From Bradyrhizobium sp. AT1 (GTDB lineage Bacteria; Pseudomonadota; Alphaproteobacteria; Rhizobiales; Xanthobacteraceae), in NCBI RefSeq assembly GCF_001590795.1, contig NZ_JXDL01000001.1:6351079-6410036 (forward strand): a DNA stretch of 58,958 bases, in the 5' to 3' direction. Below the pieces are notes generated by a model. That model searched no databases, was not told where the DNA came from, and saw nothing but the letters and a program-made list of their open reading frames with translations. Within the stretch, counting starts at the first letter, position 1; every line of letters begins with the position of its first letter. Position numbers and translations under genes: made by a program. Positions 52,738 to 58,958 of the stretch are shown here, piece by piece.

Positions 52738-53796
52738 ATGATGAGCGCCAACTACATCTCGACCCTGATGCTGTCGTCGTCGTTGAGGTCGTCGATCACG
52801 AACAACCAGGCCGCGCTGACCAAGGCCTCGAAGGAGGCGACCACCGGCCGTTTCGCCGATGTCGGCCTCGAGCTCGGGACGGGAACGGGCCGCGACCTGG
52901 CGCTGCGGGCCGATTTCAACTTCGCCGATCAACTGGTCGACACCAACGAGCTGGTTTCGGGGCGCCTCGACGTGACCCAGAACCGCATCACGCAGCTCGG
53001 CACGACCGCCTCGGAATTCCTCAAGAACCTGATCGCGGCACGCGATGCCGACAGCGGTGCGAAGATCATCCTGCCGAGCGCGTCCGCCAACCTTCAGGAC
53101 CTCATCGGCGCGCTCAATGTCTCCTATAACGGGGCGTATCTGTTCGGCGGCATCAATACGCAGACCGTGCCGGTCGCAAACTATGTGGCCGGTTCGACCA
53201 GCAAGAATGCCCTCGACGCGGATTTCGCGGCGATCCCGCCCACGGGCTTCGGCTTCCCGCAATCCTCGGCCAGCGTGAGCACGATCACGCCGGCGCAGAT
53301 GCAGACCTTCCTGAACAACACCCTCGATCCCGAGTTCGCAAGCCCGGCCTGGAACACCAATTGGTCGACGGCCACGGACCAGACGCTGTCGAGCCGCATC
53401 TCCACGACCGAGGTCGTCGACAGCTCGGTCAGCGCCAACCAGCCCGGCTTCCGCAAGCTGGCCGAGGCCTACACCATGCTCACGGACCTCGGCAACACCA
53501 GCCTCAGCAAGGACACGTTCCAGGTCGTGGTCGACAAGGCCATCAGTCTCGTCAGCGGCGCGATCAACGACCTCGCCGTGCTCGGCGGTACCGTCGGCTC
53601 GATCCAGCAGCGGGTCACCGGCGCAACCGAGAAGCTGAAGATCCAGAAGGACATCCTCAACAACCAGATCGTCAAGCTGGAGGCGGTCGATCCGACCGAG
53701 GCCTCGGTCCGCGTCAACACCTTGCAGACGCAGATCAAGACGGCGCTCGCGCTGACCTCGCAGCTCCAGCAGATCAGCCTCATCAACTATCTCTAA
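52738..53796 (+). CDS. flgL: Hook-filament junction protein FlgL (HAP3)
   Basis: 352 residues from a double ATG three bases after flgK. ANYISTLMLSSSLRSSITNN, SKEATTGRFADVGLELG and NVSYNGAYLFGGINTQTVP are flagellin-like features of FlgL, and AVDPTEASVRVNTLQTQIKT with the tail SQLQQISLINYL closes it. It binds FlgK and the first flagellin subunits. Confidence 0.95.
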   Translation: MMSANYISTLMLSSSLRSSITNNQAALTKASKEATTGRFADVGLELGTGTGRDLALRADFNFADQLVDTNELVSGRLDVTQNRITQLGTTASEFLKNLIAARDADSGAKIILPSASANLQDLIGALNVSYNGAYLFGGINTQTVPVANYVAGSTSKNALDADFAAIPPTGFGFPQSSASVSTITPAQMQTFLNNTLDPEFASPAWNTNWSTATDQTLSSRISTTEVVDSSVSANQPGFRKLAEAYTMLTDLGNTSLSKDTFQVVVDKAISLVSGAINDLAVLGGTVGSIQQRVTGATEKLKIQKDILNNQIVKLEAVDPTEASVRVNTLQTQIKTALALTSQLQQISLINYL

Positions 53797-53852
53797 AGTC
53801 GGGGCTCGCAACCTTTGTCCTGTTATTCGGTCTCCTGCGCAGAGTGGTTCTG

Positions 53853-54197
53853 ATGACGTTTGAAGCCTATGAAGCGGTGGTCGACGAGAGTGGTTACGAG
53901 GCGCGCGGCCGCGAGCGGCAGGCGCTCAGCCTCGGCATCGACCGGCTCGAACGGCTCCAGAGGGGGCGCTTCAGCCTCGAGGATCTGGTCGAGAGCCTGC
54001 TCTATGTGCGGCGGCTGTGGACCATCTTCATCGAGGATCTCTCGCACCCGGAAAACGGCCTGCCGGAGAAGCTGCGCGCCGACATCATCTCGATCGGCCT
54101 GTGGGTCGTCAAGGAAGCCGACCGTCTTCGCGAAGAGAGGTCGAACGACGTGATGCAGCTGATCGAAATCAACCGCCTGATCCGAGACGCTCTTTGA
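53853..54197 (+). CDS. flaF: Flagellar biosynthesis regulator FlaF
   Basis: The start at 53853 gives a 114-residue protein (MTFEAYEAVVDESGYEARGR); the long ORF from 53361 is antisense-like shadow of flgL. RLQRGRFSLEDLVESLLYVR and IFIEDLSHPENGLPEKLRAD are typical of FlaF. In Caulobacter, FlaF is a flagellin chaperone and counterpart of FlbT. Its TGA shares bases with the flbT ATG. Confidence 0.9.
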   Translation: MTFEAYEAVVDESGYEARGRERQALSLGIDRLERLQRGRFSLEDLVESLLYVRRLWTIFIEDLSHPENGLPEKLRADIISIGLWVVKEADRLREERSNDVMQLIEINRLIRDAL

Positions 54198-54607
54198 TGA
54201 AAGTCTCCTTGCGGGCGGGCGAACGGATCTACATCAACGGCGCGGTGCTTCGCGTGGACCGCAAGGTCTCCGTCGAGCTCGTCAATGACGTGATGTTCCT
54301 GCTCGAAGGGCAGGTCATGCAGGCCTCCGACGCCACCACGGCGCTGCGGCAGCTCTATTTCATCGTCCAGCTCATGCTGATGAACCCGACCGACATCCGC
54401 GATGCCGCGGCGCTCTACGCGCAGCATCACGCCGCCCTGTGTGCCGTGTGCGAGAGCCGCGAGATGCTGGACGGGCTTGGCGCGGTCGACGAGCTGGTCG
54501 AGGCGACCCGTTACTTCGAGGCGCTCAAGCGGATCCGGGCTCTGTTCCCGGTGGAGCAGGCCATCCTGGCCGGCGCCGCCACCATTTCCCCCGTCGAAGC
54601 TGCCTGA
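54197..54607 (+). CDS. flbT: Flagellin translation regulator FlbT
   Basis: 136 residues starting in the TGATG overlap with flaF. SLRAGERIYINGAVLRVDRK and LVNDVMFLLEGQVMQASDAT, then LRQLYFIVQLMLMNPTDI, are family signatures. In Caulobacter FlbT binds the 5' untranslated region of flagellin mRNA and limits its translation and stability. The two structured flagellin leaders in this cluster are the natural targets to test. Confidence 0.94.
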   Translation: MKVSLRAGERIYINGAVLRVDRKVSVELVNDVMFLLEGQVMQASDATTALRQLYFIVQLMLMNPTDIRDAAALYAQHHAALCAVCESREMLDGLGAVDELVEATRYFEALKRIRALFPVEQAILAGAATISPVEAA

Positions 54608-54621
54608 CAGCGGAGAGACAC

Positions 54622-55041
54622 ATGAACGTCACCAGCGCGACCGACACGACCGGCAAGTCCAATTCGACCGACTCCCTGACGACAACGTCGAGCAACAGCG
54701 TCGACTACAATACGTTTCTTCAGCTCCTCATCGCCGAGATGAAGAACCAGGATCCGACCAATCCGATGGACACCTCGCAATATATGAGCCAGTTCGCCCA
54801 GCTTTCGACGGTCGAGCAGGCGATGCAGACCAATTCGAAGCTGGACGCGCTGCTGTCGTCGCAGTCGTTGTCGCAGGCCAACGGCCTGATCGGGAAAACC
54901 GTCAGCTTCACCGACTCCACCGGTGCCAGCTTCAGCGGCAAGGTCGTTTCGGTCGCCATCAACAGTGACGGCTCCATCGCCACCCTCCAGGACGGCACCA
55001 AGGTCGCCGTCGGGCCCGGGCTCACGATCAGCCAGTCATGA
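54622..55041 (+). CDS. flgD: Hook cap / hook assembly protein FlgD
   Basis: 139 residues. A Ser/Thr-rich N-terminus is followed by VDYNTFLQLLIAEMKNQDPT, NPMDTSQYMSQFAQLSTVEQ, the highly conserved FlgD block, and a short SH3/Ig-like end with GLIGKTVSFTDSTGASFSGK. It is short compared with enteric FlgD (about 230), as usual in Rhizobiales. ATGA overlap with fliQ. Confidence 0.95.
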   Translation: MNVTSATDTTGKSNSTDSLTTTSSNSVDYNTFLQLLIAEMKNQDPTNPMDTSQYMSQFAQLSTVEQAMQTNSKLDALLSSQSLSQANGLIGKTVSFTDSTGASFSGKVVSVAINSDGSIATLQDGTKVAVGPGLTISQS

Positions 55042-55304
55042 ACGAGCGCGACGCTCTCGATATCGTCCAGGCGGCGATCTGGACCATCATCGTCGCCTCC
55101 GGGCCCGCGGTCGGCGCCGCGATGCTGGTCGGCACCGTCATCGCGCTGATCCAGGCGTTGACCCAGATCCAGGAGGTGACGCTGACCTTCGTCCCGAAGA
55201 TCATCGTCATTCTCGTGGTCGTTGCCGTCTCCGGCTCCTTCATCGGCGCCCATCTCTCCACCTTCACCGAGATGGTCTATTCGCATATCGAACGCGGCTT
55301 CTGA
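55038..55304 (+). CDS. fliQ: Flagellar export gate protein FliQ
   Basis: 88 residues with two membrane helices: ALDIVQAAIWTIIVASGPAV and TFVPKIIVILVVVAVSGSFI, joined by TVIALIQALTQIQEVTLTFV, the invariant FliQ loop. It is part of the export pore with FliP and FliR. Confidence 0.96.
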   Translation: MNERDALDIVQAAIWTIIVASGPAVGAAMLVGTVIALIQALTQIQEVTLTFVPKIIVILVVVAVSGSFIGAHLSTFTEMVYSHIERGF

Positions 55305-55382
55305 TCTCGGACAGGGCCCGCCACCACCCTCGCGTAAGCTTTGCGCGGCAGATTGCGAACCGGACCCTTCCGCCGGTGACCC

Positions 55383-57464
55383 ATGGCCGATACGTTAGCT
55401 GCTAGCCTGCCCAGCCCGCGCCGCCTCGGGGCGGACGCCTTCTTCGCGGGCGGCATCGTGGCCATGCTCACGATCCTGTTCCTGCCGATTCCACCGATCC
55501 TGATCGATCTCGGCCTTGCGTTCTCGATCGCGCTGTCGGCCTTGATCCTGATGGTCGCGCTGTGGATCCAGCGACCGCTCGACTTCTCGGCGTTCCCGAC
55601 CGTGCTGCTGATCGCGACGATCCTGCGCCTGGCGCTGAACATCGCGACGACGCGCCTCATTCTGTCGCGGGGCGGAGAGGGCGAACAGGCCGCCGGCCAC
55701 GTCGTAGCCGGCTTCTCGAAGTTCGTGATGGGCGGCGACTTCGTCATCGGCCTGATCATCTTCGCCATCCTGGTCACGGTGAATTTCGTCGTGATCACCA
55801 AGGGTGCGACGCGTATCGCCGAAGTCGGCGCCCGCTTCACCCTGGACGCCATTCCCGGCAAGCAGATGGCGATCGACGCCGACCTGTCCGCCGGCCTGAT
55901 CGACGACAAGGAAGCCCAGCGCCGCCGCCGCGAGCTCGAAGAAGAGAGCGCGTTCTTCGGTGCCATGGACGGTGCCTCGAAGTTCGTGCGGGGCGATGCC
56001 ATCGCCGGTCTGCTCATCACCGCGATCAACATTTTCGGCGGCATCATCATCGGCGTCACCCATCACGGGCTGACTTTGTCGCGCGCCGCGGACGTCTACA
56101 CCAAGCTCTCCGTCGGCGACGGTCTGGTGTCGCAGATGCCGGCGCTGATCGTGTCGCTGTCGGCGGGCCTTCTGGTCTCCAAGGGCGGTACGAGGGGATC
56201 GGCGGAGCAGGCGGTGCTGCGCCAGCTCGGCGGCTATCCGCGCGCGGTGTCCGCCGCCGCGCTGATGATGTTCGTGCTCGCCTTGATGCCGGGCCTGCCG
56301 ATGGCGCCCTTCCTGCTGCTCGGCGGCGTCATGGCTTTCGTCGGTTATTCGCTGCCGAGGCGGCAGGCCGCCCGCGAGCGCAAGGAGGCGGCGCTCAAGG
56401 CCGACGAGCGTGCCCAGACCGATGCCAAGGAATCCGTCAAGGAGCAGCTCAAGACCGCCGAGATCGAGCTGGCGCTCGGCGGCCACCTCTCGGTCCATCT
56501 GCTGGGCTCGCGCAACGAGCTTGCGCACCGCGTCGCCAAGATCCGCAAGAAATTCGCCAAGCAGTACGGCTTCGTCGTTCCCGAGATCAAGCTGACCGAC
56601 AATCTGTCGATCGACCCCAAGGGCTACCAGATCCGCATCCACGACACCCGCGTCGCCCATGGCGAGCTCAGGCTCGGCGAAGTGCTGGTGCTGGTCGACA
56701 AGGACGGCAAGCCCGACGTGCCCGGCGAAGAGGTGATCGAGCCCGCTTTCGGCATGAAGGCGCTGTGGGTGACGGAAGCCTTCACGGATGAAGTCAAACG
56801 GCAGGGCTGCAAGCCGGTCGACAATCTGTCGGTCCTGCTCACGCATTTGAGCGAAGTGATCAGGGCGAATCTCGCCCAGCTCCTGTCCTACAAGGACATG
56901 CGGGCCCTGCTCGACCGGCTCGATCCCGAGTACAAGCGCCTGGTCGAGGATCTCTGCCCGTCGCAGATCTCCTATTCCGGTTTGCTCGCGATCCTGAAGA
57001 TCCTGCTGGCCGAGCGCGTCTCCATTCGCAATCTTCATCTGATCCTCGAGGCGATTGCCGAGATCGCGCCGCATGTGCGGCGCTCCGAGCAGGTCGCCGA
57101 GCACGTACGGACGCGGCTGGCCCAGCAGATCTGCGGCGACCTCTCCGACAACGGCGTGCTCAACGTCGTCCGTCTCGGCAACCGCTGGGACCTCGCGTTC
57201 CACCAGAGCTTGAAGCGCGACGCCAAGGGCGACGTCGTCGAGTTCGACGCCGATCCGCGCCTGATCGAGCAGTTCGCGACCGAAGCTAGCGCCGCGATCC
57301 GCAAGTTTACCGAGAGCGGCACCAGCGTGGTGCTGGCGGTGACTCCGGAAGCGCGCCCCTATGTCCGCATGATCCTGGAGCGGGTGTTCCCGACATTGCC
57401 GGTGCTGTCGCATGTCGAGGTCGCGCGCAGCGCGGAGATCAGGGCGCTCGGAGCCATATCGTGA
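55383..57464 (+). CDS. flhA: Flagellar export gate protein FlhA
   Basis: 693 residues. Eight membrane segments occupy about residues 15-330, with the cytoplasmic FHIPEP region EVGARFTLDAIPGKQMAIDA and LIDDKEAQRRRRELEEESAF. The C-terminal domain (about 365-693) has LLGSRNELAHRVAKIRKKFA and EVIRANLAQLLSYKDMRALL. FlhA forms the nonameric docking ring for chaperone-substrate complexes. It ends in GTGA overlapping fliR. Confidence 0.98.
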   Translation: MADTLAASLPSPRRLGADAFFAGGIVAMLTILFLPIPPILIDLGLAFSIALSALILMVALWIQRPLDFSAFPTVLLIATILRLALNIATTRLILSRGGEGEQAAGHVVAGFSKFVMGGDFVIGLIIFAILVTVNFVVITKGATRIAEVGARFTLDAIPGKQMAIDADLSAGLIDDKEAQRRRRELEEESAFFGAMDGASKFVRGDAIAGLLITAINIFGGIIIGVTHHGLTLSRAADVYTKLSVGDGLVSQMPALIVSLSAGLLVSKGGTRGSAEQAVLRQLGGYPRAVSAAALMMFVLALMPGLPMAPFLLLGGVMAFVGYSLPRRQAARERKEAALKADERAQTDAKESVKEQLKTAEIELALGGHLSVHLLGSRNELAHRVAKIRKKFAKQYGFVVPEIKLTDNLSIDPKGYQIRIHDTRVAHGELRLGEVLVLVDKDGKPDVPGEEVIEPAFGMKALWVTEAFTDEVKRQGCKPVDNLSVLLTHLSEVIRANLAQLLSYKDMRALLDRLDPEYKRLVEDLCPSQISYSGLLAILKILLAERVSIRNLHLILEAIAEIAPHVRRSEQVAEHVRTRLAQQICGDLSDNGVLNVVRLGNRWDLAFHQSLKRDAKGDVVEFDADPRLIEQFATEASAAIRKFTESGTSVVLAVTPEARPYVRMILERVFPTLPVLSHVEVARSAEIRALGAIS

Positions 57465-58213
57465 TCTCTGGCCTTGCCGACAGCGTGCTGGTGACGTTCA
57501 TCGTGTTCTGCCGCATCGGCGCCTGCCTGATGCTGGTGCCCGGCTATTCCAGCGTCAACGTTCCGGCCCAGGTCCGCCTGTTCGTCGCGCTGGTCACGAC
57601 GTTCGCGCTGGCGCCGATCCTGATCGCTGTGCTGAAACCTCTGACGGATAGCGCGGCGCCACTGACGCTGGCGCTCCTGATCTGCTCCGAGCTCCTGGTC
57701 GGCAGCGTCATCGGGCTCGGCGGGCGGGTGTTCTTCCTCGCGCTCCAGACCATGGCGACCGTGATGGCGAGCGCGATCGGCCTCAGCAACATCCCGGGGA
57801 CGCCGGTCGCTGACAGCGATCCGGCGCCAGCGCTGGTTCCGCTGATCATGGTGTCCGTCACCACGCTGTTCTTCATGACCGACCAGCACTGGCAGGTGCT
57901 GCGCGGGCTGATGAATTCCTACGACGTCTGGCAGCCCGGCAGCAGGATCGGCGGCAGCATGGCGCTCGACCAGCTGGTCGGCCGGCTCTCGGAAGCCTTC
58001 GTGCTGACGCTGCGGATCACCAGCCCCTTCATCGTCTATTCCGTGATCGTCAACTTGGCGGTCGGCCTGATCAACAAGCTGACGCCGGCGATACCGGTCT
58101 ATTTCATCTCGGTGCCCTTCGTGCTGTTCGGCGGCTTCCTGCTGCTCTATCTCACCAGCGACGAGCTGCTGACGCAATTCATGCTCGGCGTCTCGTCGTG
58201 GCTCGCGGGGTGA
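57461..58213 (+). CDS. fliR: Flagellar export gate protein FliR
   Basis: 250 residues from a GTG that overlaps the flhA stop. Hydrophobic helices include ADSVLVTFIVFCRIGACLML, LFVALVTTFALAPILIAVL, SVTTLFFMTDQHWQVLRGLM and ISVPFVLFGGFLLLYLTSDE, typical of FliR. It completes the FliP5-Q4-R1 pore with the products of fliP and fliQ. Confidence 0.95.
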   Translation: MISGLADSVLVTFIVFCRIGACLMLVPGYSSVNVPAQVRLFVALVTTFALAPILIAVLKPLTDSAAPLTLALLICSELLVGSVIGLGGRVFFLALQTMATVMASAIGLSNIPGTPVADSDPAPALVPLIMVSVTTLFFMTDQHWQVLRGLMNSYDVWQPGSRIGGSMALDQLVGRLSEAFVLTLRITSPFIVYSVIVNLAVGLINKLTPAIPVYFISVPFVLFGGFLLLYLTSDELLTQFMLGVSSWLAG

Positions 58214-58219
58214 CGGGTC

Positions 58220-58639
58220 ATGGCCTCGCGCGCAGACAAGCTCGGCCGGATGGTCTCGCTCGTGAAGCTGCAGCTCCGGCTGTCCGAATGGCAGCTCGTG
58301 CAGTTGCGGCAGCAGGAGAGAGGCCTGCAGGACGAGCAGGAATGGCTGGTGGGTGCCCTCAACGATGGCAAGCCGCCGGCAGGCTCGTCGAGCGAATCGA
58401 TCGCACGGCGCTTGAACCGGACCAGCGTCGGCGCGCGCGCGGTTCAGGCGCAGGCCGCGCAGCAGCTCGACCAGGTTCGCAGCGAGAACCGCCGCGTCAA
58501 GCAGCTCGAGGAGGTCGCGAAGGCGGCGCTCGCCGACAAGCTCCGCGACGCCGAGAAGCGCTCCCTCGAGGAGATGACGGGACAAAGCCCTGCCGTGCGC
58601 GCGTGGACGCCACCGCCAGCCAACCGGAACAAGACATGA
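58220..58639 (+). CDS. Coiled-coil flagellar-cluster protein, FliJ-like by layout
   Basis: 139 residues, highly charged and helical throughout: LGRMVSLVKLQLRLSEWQLV, QLRQQERGLQDEQEWLVGAL, and AAQQLDQVRSENRRVKQLEE. Size and coiled-coil character fit FliJ, the stalk of the FliI ATPase, and no other fliJ candidate lies in the window. However, sequence alone does not prove it and the gene is far from fliI. The last four bases (ATGA) overlap the flgJ-like gene. Confidence 0.55.
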   Translation: MASRADKLGRMVSLVKLQLRLSEWQLVQLRQQERGLQDEQEWLVGALNDGKPPAGSSSESIARRLNRTSVGARAVQAQAAQQLDQVRSENRRVKQLEEVAKAALADKLRDAEKRSLEEMTGQSPAVRAWTPPPANRNKT

Positions 58640-58958
58640 TCGTGACAGCGACGCCCGACCTCGTCCTCGACGTCCTCGAGGCCGCCGATCCCGTGACGCA
58701 GCGCGCGGCGACCGCGAAGCTCGATGCCCTGAAGTCCGCGGGCGCCGACTTCGCCGCTACGATGGATGCGGAGGTCGGCAAGGCTGCAACGGCGGCCGCC
58801 GAGCAGTCCGCGACGAAAGTGGCCGAGATGCCATCGGACGCGGTGAACGGCGCGCCGGTGCGGGTGATCAGGGCCCCGGCCTCCGGAGAGGTGTACCGGA
58901 AGTTCGAGGCTTTCATCCTCCAGACCTTCGTCGAGACGATGCTGCCGAAGGAATCGGA
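58636..58958 (+). CDS. flgJ: FlgJ-like rod-binding protein (truncated by window end)
   Basis: About 107 residues are visible before the window ends. A polar Ala-rich N-terminus (DVLEAADPVTQRAATAKLDA) leads to VYRKFEAFILQTFVETMLPK, the rod-binding motif of the FlgJ N-terminal domain. In Rhizobiales FlgJ has only this rod-cap part, with the wall-cutting enzyme encoded separately, here likely the gene at 49290. The missing C-terminus lies to the right of the window. Confidence 0.82.
   Translation, partial: MIVTATPDLVLDVLEAADPVTQRAATAKLDALKSAGADFAATMDAEVGKAATAAAEQSATKVAEMPSDAVNGAPVRVIRAPASGEVYRKFEAFILQTFVETMLPKES

Noticed and set aside
51205..53811. 868-codon minus-strand ORF
   Set aside because: Antisense shadow of flgK and flgL, which have clear family ends on the plus strand.

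Overview
The window is high-GC alphaproteobacterial DNA and most resembles Bradyrhizobium (Nitrobacteraceae). The grounds are a rhizobial two-cysteine porin, FlaF/FlbT and MotC/MotE flagellar proteins, paired short flagellins with the leader RNA known from Rhizobiales, DUF2934 proteins, and dispersed palindromic repeats of the kind scattered through Bradyrhizobium genomes. The species cannot be read from the sequence.

Left part (1-26.3 kb) is accessory and metabolic. It holds a phospholipid-type methyltransferase, a secreted Pro-rich protein, an elongator-type tRNA-Met, two DUF2934 genes with a small Cys-rich partner, and a LysR regulator. Next is a lower-GC single gene coding a TIR domain fused to an intact pterin-4a-carbinolamine dehydratase (PCD/DCoH) domain. 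It is flanked by dispersed repeats and is the most unusual gene seen. Then come an orphan Tat-exported peptide-binding protein, a MetQ-like binding protein, and a co-directional run coding a luciferase-like flavin monooxygenase, two CMD/AhpD-like proteins and a complete branched-chain-type ABC transporter with a fused LivH-LivM permease. After that: a stand-alone HerA-like ATPase, a YkgJ-type Cys-cluster protein, a PanE-like reductase, an alpha/beta hydrolase lacking the usual nucleophile serine, two MarR regulators and a strongly featured porin gene with promoter and terminator.

Right part (26.3-58.96 kb) is one continuous flagellar cluster of the rhizobial/lateral type. On the minus strand lie a DUF1217 gene, flgF and fliI. 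Divergent on the plus strand: motA-fliM-DUF6468-fliN-fliG-flhB-flgB-flgC-fliE-flgG-flgA-flgI-motE-flgH-fliL-fliP. Two tandem flagellin genes follow, each with its own structured 5' leader, then fliF-fliH-motB-motC-fliK-transglycosylase, then flgE-flgK-flgL-flaF-flbT-flgD-fliQ-flhA-fliR-(coiled-coil gene)-flgJ, the last cut by the window edge. Many junctions overlap as ATGA/GTGA/TTGA, implying translational coupling. The cluster supplies export gate, basal body, rod, hook, filament, motor and flagellin translation regulator; no transcriptional master regulator lies inside the window.

Best leads: the TIR-PCD fusion; the two flagellin leaders, whose 3' helix covers the Shine-Dalgarno and whose stems covary; and orphan intrinsic terminators (22540 plus strand, 2500 minus strand) that suggest small RNAs.
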